NCBI GenBank assembly: GCA_958510825.1
Contig: OY294047.1
Span: 3,038,001 to 3,102,000 of the forward strand
Direction of reading: 5' to 3'
Origin: Brachypterus glaber
Taxonomy: Eukaryota > Arthropoda > Insecta > Coleoptera > Kateretidae
DNA length: 64,000 nucleotides
Below the pieces are notes generated by a model. That model was given only the letters and a program-made list of their open reading frames with translations, did not search any database and was not told where the DNA came from. How positions within the stretch are numbered: position 1 is the first letter of the stretch; the number at the start of each line of letters is the position of its first letter. The position numbers were made by a program, and so were the translations under genes. Positions 22,804-32,641 of this stretch are shown piece after piece.

Positions 22804-24787
22804 CAGGGTTATTCACGGAAGTGGCCTATTAAACGTTTATGGAGAACCAACAACTTTGAAAGTCTGCTAATTTGCACTTTGGGGTTTTTGAATATGGGCA
22901 ATCGATTAAAAATGTTTTCATGCTTGTGCCACTTCCGGTTGTACCGGAAGTGGCACTCAACTTTAATTTTTTAAATGGAACACCCCATATATTTTTTAAT
23001 TTTTAAAATTTGCATAAAATTTGCTTTATTTTAATGTATAACACGTTATGTCTATCTCCAGTAGTTTTTGAGTTATTCAAGTTTTTAGCGAACAATAAGC
23101 AAATTCAAGCACCCCTAAAAACAATAATTTCTCCTTGATTTTTTAAATTGAAGAAAAGTTGTTTTGTATTTTGCTTAATGATGGTTAAGCGAATCATTCT
23201 AAGCTAAAATGGAATCCAAAATTTATACAGGGTGTCTGAAAAAGCAGGTCAAACTTAACAAAATTAAAATAGCCATAACTCTTTTTTTTTAAATGACACC
23301 CTACATTTTTTTTATTTGTTTAAATAGAGAATTCAATTTTCTTTAAAATAAGTATAGGATACCCTATACCTAACTTTAACCGTTTTCGAGCTATTTGCAA
23401 ATTAATGTGAAAAAGAAGTATTTTGCAGTATTTCTGCAATTACGTAAATTTTTAAAATTGTATTGTGTTTTTATTTCTTTTAACCTAAATGTTATCGTTC
23501 TTATTGTGATAAATTAGTGTAAAATAATGGCAGAGGCTTATTCTTACCCTGTTATTTTGGATTTATTTTCTATTTTTGGTGAAAATGATAAAATAATTAG
23601 TAGAACCTGCAGAAACTTTAATACAAAATATCCTGATTTACCAAGAATGTCATGTAAAAAATTTAGAAGAATACACAAAAATTTTTCGCAATTTGGAAAA
23701 GAAAATGCAGTGAAATCTCTTACGAAACCAATTACAAACAACGAAGTCAAAGAAAAAAGTCAATGTTTTGGGTTACTTTTATGCATATCCACATGCCTCA
23801 ATTCCTGCAGCTAGTTACGATTTGGGAATTTCCTATTCAAGCATCCAAAGAATTTTAAAAAACCACAAGATGCACGATTACAAAAAGCAAAAAATACAGG
23901 CCTTAAAACCTAATGACTTTCAAAATAGAGTGGACTTTTGTGAAAATCTTTTGATAAATATTCAAGAAAAACAAAACTTTTTAAAAAGAATAATTTGGAC
24001 GGACGAGGCTAAATTTTCTCAACAGGGTATTTTTAACAGAAGAAATGTACACTACTGGGCGCATGAAAATCCAGTTTTAAGGTAAATATAATGATCTTTG
24101 AGGTAAATAAATAAAAATCGATTAATTTTTCTGGCCTATTTTATAAAATATAACAAATTTTAACAGAAATACGGCTTTTTCACAATAATTTGCAAATAGC
24201 TCAAAAACGGTTAAAGTTAGGTATAGGGTATCCTATACTTATTTTAAAGCAAATTTAATTCTCTATTTAACCAAATAAAAAAAAATGTAGGGTGCCATTT
24301 AAAAAAAATGAGTTATGGCTATATTAAATTTGTTAGATTTGACCTGCTTTTTCAGACACCCTGTATAATTTTTGGGTTCCATTTTAGCATAGGATAATTC
24401 GTTTAAGCATCATTGAGCAAAACACAAAACATCTTTTCTCCAATTGAAAAAATCAAGGAGAAATTATTGTTTTTAGGGGTGCTTGAATTTACTTATTTTT
24501 CGCTAAAAACTTGAATAACTCAAAAACTACTGAAGATAGACATGAAGTATTATACATCAAAATAAAGCAAATTTAATGCAAATTTAAAAAATTAAAAAAT
24601 ATATGAGGTGTTCCATTTAAAAACTCAAAGTTAAGTGCCACTTCCGGTACAACCGGAAGTGGCACAAGCATGAAAACATTTTTAATCGATTGCCCATATT
24701 CAAAAACCCCAAAGTGCAAATTAGCAGACTTTCAAAGTTATTGGTTCTCCATAAACGTTTAATAGGCCACTTCCGTGAATAACCCTG
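22804..24787 (+). mobile_element. Mariner-like transposon with inverted repeats of about 620 bp
   Basis: The element is TA-flanked. The first 30 bases (CAGGGTTATTCACGGAAGTG...) are perfectly mirrored at the right end, and pairing runs inward for about 620 bases with modest divergence. A second terminus-like sequence, CAGGGTGTCTGAAAAAGCAG after TA, occurs at 23228 and is mirrored at 24363, exactly 424 bases from each outer end. Between the arms lies a broken transposase. Confidence 0.92.
23527..24082 (+). pseudogene. Truncated, frameshifted mariner-like transposase
   Basis: The N-terminal frame (from 23527) contains a helix-turn-helix region like the DUF4817 domain (FSIFGENDKIISRTCRNFN, YPDLPRMSCKKFRRI). 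A frame change near 23755-23770 is needed to continue into AASYDLGISYSSIQRILKNH (second helix-turn-helix) and IIWTDEAKFSQQGIFNRRN, which holds the first catalytic Asp of the DDE/D triad. The frame then stops at HENPVLR, just where the right arm begins. The second and third catalytic residues are missing, so no active enzyme can be made. Intact relatives have about 340 or more residues (general knowledge). A donor-like AG|GTAAAT sits at the truncation point. Confidence 0.85.
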
Positions 24788-25297
24788 TATATTATAACAT
24801 TTTTACTAGTGATAAAATAGATCATGTTAAAATAGATCATCACTAAAAAAATATGAAATACTGAATTTTCAGGCCCAAATGTGAAGGTTCAGGCTGCCAA
24901 TACCTGATTATCAATTCCACACGTTTTATACTTAAAGAATAAATAATCCAAAAAATTAATCTTTGAAGTACCTAATATATTTTTCTATAGTTCGACTTTT
25001 GCTATTTTATCGACAAAAATAACATTATCCCTTTATGCTTTTCAATGCATTATATTATTGTAAGTAGCTATATTTCTTTTTCCTATAGTGAAAATTTCAC
25101 GCTGTATTCCAACTTCTAAGAAAATATTACAAGTAAAAATATTATTTCATTCAGAATTTCTTCCCTGTTATACACTTGACTTGATACACAAAAATGATCT
25201 ACGATAGGCACAGAATGAATAACTTGCAATTATAAGACTCTTCGCAGTCCTTTATATAGAAAAGTAGGTTTTCTTTTGTTCAGGACCATGTTTCTTA
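24788..25297. other. Intergenic stretch, no gene seen
   Basis: No supported feature. Confidence 0.5.
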
Positions 25298-25773
25298 GGG
25301 GCTGTCCATATATTACGTAACGCGCCTGGGGGGGGGTCAGAGAAATTGTTACAGTTTAGGACAGGGGGGAGGGGGGATCTAGGTAAACGTTACGTAACGA
25401 AATTTAATAAATTTAATGTTTATTTACTAAGCTTGGCAGATGTATTTTTATTTCAACATAAATAACTATTTAGTGGCCCATAATTCCCTTTTTCACTCAA
25501 AAATTGACGAAACTATGCATATTTAAATAATATTGTAATCAGTAAAAAAACTGTTGACATTGATATTAAAAAAAAATCTTACGGCCCTGTTCTTGCGTGA
25601 TCTTGCCGATGAATCATCGGCGATGATACATTTTCGCGCGGAATGTGTACTCACAGAACACCAATGTGTGTACTATTTTGTGTACCTGTGCATAAACAAT
25701 ATACGTGTTATATGTGACATTCAGGGGGTCAAATTTTTTGAAAATTTTCGTTACGTTATATATGGACAGCCCC
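25298..25773. mobile_element. Harbinger-like MITE family C, intact copy
   Basis: Ends GGGGCTGTCCATATATTACG and complement, with TTA target duplications (25295-25297, 25774-25776). TTACGTAA occurs at 25313-25320 and 25390-25397; the right end has TTACGTTA. A G-rich tract follows the left end. Length 476 bp, non-coding; the 78-codon frame at 25554 is incidental. TTA duplications and this layout fit PIF/Harbinger MITEs. Confidence 0.88.
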
Positions 25774-25776
25774 TTA

Positions 25777-26397
25777 AAGGTATCCTTTAACCTTTTTGTA
25801 CTATGATTCATACGTTAAGCAATACATCTTTTCAACTTGTTAAAATCGTTGAAGCCAAATAATTGGAAAAAATGCGTGTTTTTCGGAAGAATAACTATTT
25901 TCAAAGCTCTCTACGCCGAGATCACCACAAAATGACGTCAGCAAATCTAACAAATCAATTATTGTAAATCTGTGAAGGGGGTTCACAATCAGGCGGAGAG
26001 TAAAGGATGAAATCCACCCTTGCACAAGAGACCCCTTTGGCAGAGGGTTCCATGCAACATATTAAAACAATGTGTCGCAACGGGTTTTTCAAATTTACCC
26101 CGAATTCGGAAAAATCAGTCTTACGTACTTGTTACGGTTGCACAGTGGCGAAAATAATCAGATTTGTGGTCAAAATTTATAGGTTTTATTGTGCGTGTAT
26201 ATAAAATCAAACACGTGGCGTACTGGACCCAACTATAGTTACACGCTATAGCGTGTATACTTTTTCACACACATGGCAGTCAACGTGTTAATACTGTTAA
26301 TTTTCAGTTTACACAAATTACATTTTAAAGTAGTTTTTCTCTACTGGACTACGCACTGGACCCAACTACCGTGTATACTTTTTTTGCTGAAATTTAA
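25777..26397. other. Intergenic stretch, no gene seen
   Basis: Includes ACTGGACCCAACTA repeated at about 26222 and 26348, and ACACGCTATAGCGTGT, a 16-base palindrome, near 26241. No gene supported. Confidence 0.5.
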
Positions 26398-26703
26398 TTT
26401 GATAAAATTTTTCTAATTTCACCCCCTGAGGGGCGGGGGTGGTTTCGTGAAAACTGGTATATTGGTGTTTTTGAGGTTGCTAAAAGTGAATCTGATAATA
26501 AAAAAAATCTAACCACCCCTTGGCGCGGCGGGGTTAGTTTTCGTGATAATTTGTATATTGGAGTTTTTGAGGTTGCTAAAAGTGAATTTGATAATAAAAA
26601 AAATCTAACTTCACCCCTTGAGTGGTGGGGGGTAGTTTTTGTGAAAATTTGTATATTGGGCTTTTTGAGGTTACTGAAAGTGAATCTGATAATGAAAAAT
26701 TGA
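26398..26703 (+). repeat. Minisatellite, about 95-bp unit, three copies and part of a fourth
   Basis: Units begin near 26398, 26491, 26588 and 26685. Each has a G-rich GGGGYGGGGGTRGTTT block and GTATATTGGNGTTTTTGAGG. Confidence 0.85.
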
Positions 26704-26806
26704 GTGATAATTATATTTATAATTTATTTACCTTTAGTTATAATCTCAGTTGTAATACATTTTTAAAATTATGTAACTTTCTTTTGTTGTTAATCTACAG
26801 AGAAAT

Positions 26807-26882
26807 CGCGATAAAGTAAGGTTTCTAGGAGTATATCTTTACCGAACACTAAACTGGAACCAACATGTTGCAATATATTAAA
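26807..26882 (+). pseudogene. Short reverse transcriptase remnant (LINE)
   Basis: Reads RDKVRFLGVYLYRTLNWNQH before a stop. The FLGVYLD-type and LNW.QH pattern is the conserved block downstream of the polymerase active site in Jockey/CR1 elements. It is preceded by the minisatellite. The rest of the element is too decayed to follow, although AT-rich sequence to about 27160 may be its tail. Confidence 0.5.
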
Positions 26883-27571
26883 CTCTTAAAATTACTTTCA
26901 TTATAAAAGTAAAGTAAACCCAAATTTAGCTTTCCACTAGTTAGTTAACACGTTCTACGGCAGGCATTCACAGTTTCACTAATAAGGTCTTTTACAGTAA
27001 GTACTTGAAAGAAATTATGCGATATGTCATTTTATGATATAATCTGTAGTAATGTAATACCGACACCTGTTATAACAGGTATAAATAATGTTATATGTTA
27101 TGCAATGTTGTATGTATATACAAAGTTGTATATTATGCAATTTATTTTTTATTAATAATTCGACACTCCCAAGCAACAAGGACGTAACTCAAGTTAGACC
27201 CATTTTGAGTTATACTCATAGGTAAACGCCTTGAAAAAAGACACACATGGTGGTACTACTCAGATTTCTCCACAGGCCATTTTAACCAAAATTTTACCAA
27301 AAAACACTAAAGTAAAAATTTTAAACTTGACTATTACCAGAAACAAACAATAAATAAACAATAAATACTTATACAGTTAAATAGAGAATTTTATAAGCTT
27401 CCAAATGACGTATCGCATGGCTTTCTTTTCCACTTTAATCATTTACCCACCCTTAAATAACAAAAAAAAAATTTAGAAATTTAGCTATCGTGAAAAATGA
27501 CAATATATGAGATACGGCTTTGTTGCTTGGGGGTATCGAATTGACATGTTTATTTTTTTTTAATATGAATA
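26883..27571. other. Intergenic stretch with repeat fragments
   Basis: Contains a perfect 16-base palindrome ACCTGTTATAACAGGT (27065-27080). A fragment at about 27380-27430 resembles the arm of the 34576 element (AAATAGAGAATTTTATAAGC). No gene seen. Confidence 0.5.
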
Positions 27572-27650
27572 AAAGCCATAGCGTAGTTGGTTAGCGCGTG
27601 TACATAGCAAGGCGACTAGCGTGAGTTCGTTTCTCACTGGCGCCGATTTG
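27572..27650 (+). ncRNA. tRNA-derived SINE head (pol III A and B boxes)
   Basis: An A box TAGCGTAGTTGG (27579) and a B box GAGTTCGTTTC (27623) lie at tRNA spacing. The T stem GTGAG/CTCAC is perfect with a 7-base loop. The acceptor stem is mostly unpaired and there is no proper anticodon stem, so this is a SINE head and not a working tRNA gene. Confidence 0.65.
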
Positions 27651-28281
27651 CCTTTTTCAGTTAATTAATAATTGAAGTTTGGCGAATGCGATAAGTAAAA
27701 CGGACACTCCCTATAAACTGGATCGAAAGTCAGTATAAGCCGGTGGTTCCCTCTACTACTAGCCCATACAAGTCCTGGACTTAGGGGATGCTTAATTAAG
27801 TAGAATAGTACGAGGTTGAACAAACATGATGAAACTTTAGAATCCAGAAAATTAAACTAAATTAAAATATGTTTAAGGCTTATTTGCCTATTTTCGCCAT
27901 CGTGCGTTGGGGTGAACGCGAAAGCTGGATATTAAAACAGAGCAGAACCCTTCTCATCAGCAAAACATTAAATTACTTTGGAAATACAAAGAGATGAGAG
28001 ATGGCCACATCGTGTTTGCAGACAGAGAAGGGTGTAAAAGGCTCGATTTTCCCTAAATTCGGCAAAAATGAAGGGTGTGGACCCGGAAAGGGAAGTTGTA
28101 CAGTCGTACAGTCTGACCTAATGTTATGTCATAATGTCCGAGAAAACATTTGCCAATTCTGCCCTATGTAGATTAAAGGCAGTAAAATGGTGTACGGTGC
28201 ACGGTATAATAATAATACCTTTATTCCAGCAAAAATGCCATATATAAATAAATACACTAATATAAAAATACAAAATTAAAT
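27651..28281 (+). other. SINE body and LINE-like material, boundaries unclear
   Basis: Follows the tRNA-like head. At 27908-27990 a + frame reads WGEREWILK-like sequence (ESWILKQ) that is reminiscent of a LINE RT segment, but it is short. An AATAAAGGTATTATTATT motif on the minus strand (28209-28226) looks like a LINE 3' end with polyadenylation signal. Confidence 0.3.
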
Positions 28282-28284
28282 TAA

Positions 28285-28322
<38 letters not shown>
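28282..28322. repeat. (AAT)n microsatellite
   Basis: About 13 AAT units. Microsatellite tails like this often mark LINE or SINE 3' ends. Confidence 0.9.
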
Positions 28323-28325
<3 letters not shown>

Positions 28326-28661
28326 ATGTTTGAAAGGATACAGTCAAGATTATCCCTCCAGCCAAAGCAAGAGACCATCTTTTCCAGAGATCAGAAGTCC
28401 ATTTTATAAAAATTGATATTTCGATGCCCAGGGTGTGGGCAACATGACCCCCCATGGATCCTATGACCATGACTTTTATTAAACAACTAACCTAGATTAT
28501 TTTAAGCCCAAATTTATCCAGGATAATAAAAAAAATCAATAATTTTAGAAAAAATATATGGATTTTACAAAAAAATGCTTTTTTTGCTGGTAGCGACCTC
28601 TAGGATGGATGGATTGTTCAACTTTGGAAAAATCTTAACGTTATTACAGCCAGTAAGTGTT
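28323..28661. other. Possible LINE-tail segment (minus) and unassigned DNA
   Basis: A minus frame at 28276-28470 reads GGHVAHTLGIEISIF and ends in the AAT array, an arrangement like a LINE ORF ending at its tail. The family is not recognised with confidence. Confidence 0.25.
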
Positions 28662-29375
28662 TTTTCTACAACTGCTTTAGAATGTAAGCAAATACACACA
28701 CTTTTCAAACACAGAATGAATCCATTCTAGCTCTAGATACAGTATGAATATTCCGTGTCAAGTGTTAGAATGAGCACATGTATTGCCATCTCTTGTTATA
28801 TGAAAGTAAAAAAAACTGTAGCAAAATTAGCAAATATATATATATTTTACCATGAAACATTGAATAATTTAATGCAATTTAAAGTTTTGCCTTAAAATTA
28901 CATAAATTTTGTTAGTTTTTCTTAATATTTGACCAGTTTTTTATCAATTTAGTTAAAAAAATTAAAACTGCTCCATCTATTCTTAAATATTTAAACCTGA
29001 TATCTGTCACCACAATCTGACATAACCTTCAATTTTTTCATTATAATTTCTAAATAGGTGCTAAAATTAAATAAAAATCATTTTTAAGTACGTATTTGAT
29101 AAAATTATTAAATAACATTAATTGCTTTATTTAAAATGTGTGTTTTGTTGCATTTACAATGTCGAGTCACAAAAAACATTGTTTTTAACCTTGTCCGCAG
29201 TTTAAAGCCATACAGTGTTTCATATTTGCAGTCGAAGAAAAAGTATAGTCTACAACACGTATGGAATAGTCATTCCGCGCTCGCGGGACCATCATACTCG
29301 CCTGCCGGCTCGAATGACAAACTTTCCGCTCGCGCGGAATATTGTCTATTCCATACTAGTTAGAGAATATACTAT
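28662..29375 (+). mobile_element. Interspersed repeat family H, copy 1 (longest)
   Basis: Starts TTTTTCTACRACTGCTTTAG. Matches 38588-39274, 44925-45537 and (reverse) 52012-52309. The last 140 bases form a GC-rich foldback with arms GTATGGAATAG...CCGCGCTCGCGG. No protein; frames inside are shared only because the DNA is repeated. Confidence 0.9.
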
Positions 29376-29850
29376 ACTAAACTTATGGAATATACAAAAA
29401 AAGTTCGGCATTTACGTACTACGTAACGAATTCCCAGTCAATACAACTAAAAAACTGGTATTTGAATAACTTTGAAGGGAAAAAGTGAATAATCTCAAAC
29501 TAAGTGAGATGACTATCTACTGCCATATTTACAAGATATGCTGTAATAATAATTTCCAATAAATATATGTCTTTGATTATACGTTGCTAACCAAAAATTA
29601 ATATTGTGGTATTTGAACTACGTAAGGCTGTAGCGTTGCATGGTCAAAACTCGTGGGATAAATTTGACTGTATGTTCAAAGGTTTTAAGTTTCAGGATTG
29701 TTTAATTTGTTTGGTGAGAATCTATCGAATTCCATTTCATCATTGTTTTGACATGATGTATATGGAAAATATGAACGTTTACATCCAAAACACACAATAT
29801 ACGCTAATTTTTAAACATTTTATACGTATTGATAACCTAGTAGAAAAGTA
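29376..29850. other. Intergenic stretch, no gene supported
   Basis: An 81-codon plus frame (29606-29851) is unrecognised. Confidence 0.4.
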
Positions 29851-30050
29851 ACGTTGTATTATTGTTTAAAATTATGTTGTCACAATGTATAAATGTTCCG
29901 CTTCACAACGTTGGATACCAACGTTATACTCTAACGTTGCCACAACGTTGTATTTTAACATTTGTGAAAATTTAATGCTAGAATATTGTTTATTTTAACG
30001 TTGACATGTACCGTTAAAATCTAATGTTGAAATATTGATTTCAACGTTAC
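29851..30050. repeat. Cluster of AACGTT/CAACGTTG motifs
   Basis: About ten AACGTT-containing palindromic motifs in 200 bases, in irregular spacing. May be the end region of a DNA transposon. Confidence 0.6.
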
Positions 30051-30362
30051 TACCAGGGTATCCATTATATATGGTCCATTTTTGCAATGTAATAACTAAG
30101 CAACTGTAATTTATTTATTTTTTTAATTTTTAATTTAAAAAGTTTAATTTTGAACAATTGTTTGCAATGATCCTATGAAAGGTCTGGAATTAATGGAAAA
30201 GGAAAAGTGAAGCTTTTTTTTTACTAGTCTGTAGAATTTACGGACGACGTGTAGCGGAGTCCAGAAACTACAGACGAGTAAAAAAACACTTTTCCTCTGA
30301 GTGGAACATACTATTTTTTCTTCAAGGATCCTATATATTTTTTTTAAATATTAATTTTTGAA

Positions 30363-30674
30363 AGAAAGTTATCTATCTGTCGTTAAAATCAAATGGACAG
30401 GAAACAGTGAATAGTACCATTTCATCCTTTTTGGGAATCATCAGCACTGTGTATCCTGTATGTTGCTAATATTCAAATAAAACGTTAGATAGATATAAAA
30501 GCATGGTGCCATCTATTGATGTGGTCACTGTTATCTGTTCACTTGTTCCCAAAAGGCAAATCGCCACAATTTAGGGTGATTTTAACGACAGATAGATAAC
30601 TTTCTTATATATATTTTTCGGTTATTAACCGACAAACGTGCAGTATATATTTTTATAGACTGTCAATTCTTAAC
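30363..30674. mobile_element. Insertion inside repeat I with a 19-bp target duplication
   Basis: TTAAATATTAATTTTTGAA occurs just before (30344-30362) and at the end (30675-30693), and only once in the empty partner copy near 40870. The insert starts with AAGAAAGTTATCTATCTGTC, whose complement lies at 30577-30606, giving 30-bp perfect inverted repeats over 245 bases. About 68 more bases follow. A target duplication this long is typical of target-primed reverse transcription, not of MITEs. Confidence 0.75.
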
Positions 30675-30772
30675 TTAAATATTAATTTTTGAATTTAATT
30701 TATTCAGTAATGTTTTTTTTATTAAAATAGGCCAATAAAACCCTTTCGAAATAAACTTAAACCTTCCTTAGC

Positions 30773-30883
30773 TCATTTTAATTTTTTTTCGTAGGCTAAA
30801 TCGTACACTTTTCGCGATTTCGATGGTAACTTGTCTAATGTAGCATTTGCAATTTCGGAGAGATTTGTAGGTGTATAAACCAT
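30773..30883 (-). pseudogene. Possible tyrosine-recombinase-like N-terminal fragment, copy 1
   Basis: Reads ATLDKLPSKSRKVYDLAYEK before an early stop. This resembles the start of the SAM-like core-binding domain of Crypton-type/QRICH-like tyrosine recombinases found in insects. The same frame, with several substitutions, occurs at 40696-40788. No catalytic domain is present. The family call is tentative. Confidence 0.35.
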
Positions 30884-31155
30884 ATATTCTTCTTCAATAA
30901 TTTTTAATCAATTTCACACAAGGTTGCACAGAATCTCGAGTCAACCACCTGTTTACATAATAAACAAACAAGTTTGAAGTATGGCTGTCATCAAAGTCAA
31001 AAAGTGCTGCCGCCAGTGGTAGGTTTTGCTAACTAACTTTTTTTACGGCGTACAACAATGAACTTATTTTTTTACTGTAAAAAAATAGATCACTTCTATC
31101 TAGTGTGTTAAGTTATAAAATATGAACATTTTATTACGCTTGAAGAAAATAGTTA

Positions 31156-31460
31156 TTTATGGTACTAGTGGGTAAAGTAAGATATTGCCCATGAGAAAAT
31201 TAACCTGCGAGGCATCAGCCAAGCAAGTTAATTTTCGAGAGGGCAATATCGGTTTACCCATGAGTGCCATACAAGGTTTTATCCAATAAATAGCTTAGGA
31301 ATTAATATTTTCATTAAAAATTTTAATGACATTTACAAGAAAATAATTTGACAAGTGACAGTTGAGTGGATAAAATAAAGCCACGCGGGGGTTATTATTG
31401 AGTTTATCCATTTAAAATAAAGCTGGTAATTGTCTTATTATCTGTATGTATTGGATAAAA
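31156..31460 (+). mobile_element. Compound foldback family B, copy 3
   Basis: Same two-module structure as 19660-19988, with a deletion of the AATAATTATCCACTCAATAA stretch in module 2. Sits directly beside repeat I. Confidence 0.88.
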
Positions 31461-31784
31461 TATTTTTTAGACATTATTTTACTTTTTAATGTATTTTATT
31501 AGAGTTCTTGTTCCTCCCCGTACTTGAACAGCATAGCTGCACTCACTCCCTTTCTGTCAACGCATAATGTATAATAAAAGTTCATAAAAAACTGTAACAA
31601 AGCTCGACAATGGTCGTAGTGCGCGTTAACAATGGCGATGTGGCCCACCGTTGATGTCGCTTACAATCTATGTAATTTATTACATTCTGTTTTTTATTAA
31701 AAATACTATGTCAGACAGTACATACAAATTGACTAGCACGTGTCGTTTCGTAAATTTTTACTTTTTAGAATTTTTACATACACT
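31461..31784. other. Intergenic stretch, no gene seen
   Basis: Somewhat GC-richer at 31500-31660. No frame or RNA supported. Confidence 0.45.
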
Positions 31785-32000
31785 GATAGAATAATAGCTG
31801 ATAGCGTAATTAATAACGTAATTAGGTTATAGTATACAACAATAAATAGTTGTATATGCGCCAATCACTACATATTCCATAGAATACAACAACAAAAAAG
31901 TAAACGTGTTCGGTATTTACAAACGAGTGCAGTTGTTTGATTTACGACAACAAACTATTAAGCGATCAGGTTGTTCTTTGTCGGGCAGAGAGCGAGGTAG
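31785..32000 (+). repeat. Repeat family J, copy 1
   Basis: Matches 43917-44120 in reverse orientation, sharing GTTCGGTATTTACAAACGAG and CAACAATAAATAGTTGTATA. After 32000 the copies diverge; 32000-32140 here is GC-rich and unique. Overlapping 72-79 codon frames at 31906-32155 have no recognisable product. Confidence 0.75.
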
Positions 32001-32159
32001 GCGTGGCTTGCAAATCCGCAGGTTCGGATTGTCGCTCCTTCCTACGTCACGATCCTCGCTTCAAAACACAGGCAATTCACCTGACCCGTCCGTCCGACTG
32101 GCTGGTAGGCGTCGGCACTCTACTGCGTTTGCAAATTTGGTGTAATGTATTTTAAATTC

Positions 32160-32515
32160 ACATATTAATTACATTTATGTGTACATTAAAACTACATATC
32201 ACATGTAATTACATGTACATGCTTATCGTTGGGTATACTTATGCACATAAATATTTTAGCCCAAAGGGAACGTTCAAGTATTTCGTAACGCAACATTGGC
32301 CAAGAAAAAAGGAAAGAAAAGCATACAAACAGCAATGACTTTTGAAGTATATTCCCTTGTATTTACAACATATTTTTTTAACTGTTTTTCTAGATTTGCT
32401 TAAAGCTTTAGATTTAGTTGATCATAAAATTCTTGGTTCTTTATTGTTTTGAATACGTGTCAACAGTTACTGTAATCTTACGTACAGTACCTTGTACAGA
32501 ATCTGCACTGCAGAT
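32160..32515. other. Intergenic stretch with a solo MITE end
   Basis: AAAGGGAACGTTCAAGTATT followed by CGTAACGC (32268-32296) matches the minus strand of 52462-52494. It is a relative of the family C terminus. Confidence 0.45.
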
Positions 32516-32641
32516 TTATTCTCCTTAGCAGAAACGCCGTAAAAGGAGATAGCAATACAGTCGATATTTCTGTGACCGCTTACGTAAAAATAGACTCTAT
32601 TGCCATCTGCATTTGCTGCGTTTCTGCTAAGGAGGATATCT
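32516..32641. mobile_element. Foldback element, about 38-bp arms
   Basis: TCTCCTTAGCAGAAACGC and GCGTTTCTGCTAAGGAGGA pair, continuing inward. The minus frame 32467-32703 is incidental. Confidence 0.75.

Larger units (their letters stand above)
30197..31149 (-). repeat. Repeat family I, copy 1, with an insertion
   Basis: Reverse-orientation partner of 40406-41035. It has a hairpin near 30220-30290 with TTTTTTACTAGTCTGTAG arms. Relative to the partner it carries an extra segment at 30363-30674, listed separately. Confidence 0.88.

Noticed and set aside
27572..27650. A functional tRNA gene
   Set aside because: A and B boxes and the T stem are present, but the acceptor stem pairs at only about four positions and the anticodon arm is not formed.
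27908..28005. LINE reverse transcriptase segment (ESWILKQ)
   Set aside because: Only about seven suggestive residues before a stop; kept as a remark, not as a feature.
29340..29362. Helitron terminus (CTAG before T in family H)
   Set aside because: Similarity between copies continues about 15 bases past CTAG, so this is not the end of the element.
28662..29469. Frames reading MFHICSRRKSIVYNTYG at 29215 and again at 39114
   Set aside because: Shared only because both lie in repeat H; the frame runs through a foldback and is not kept in copy 3.
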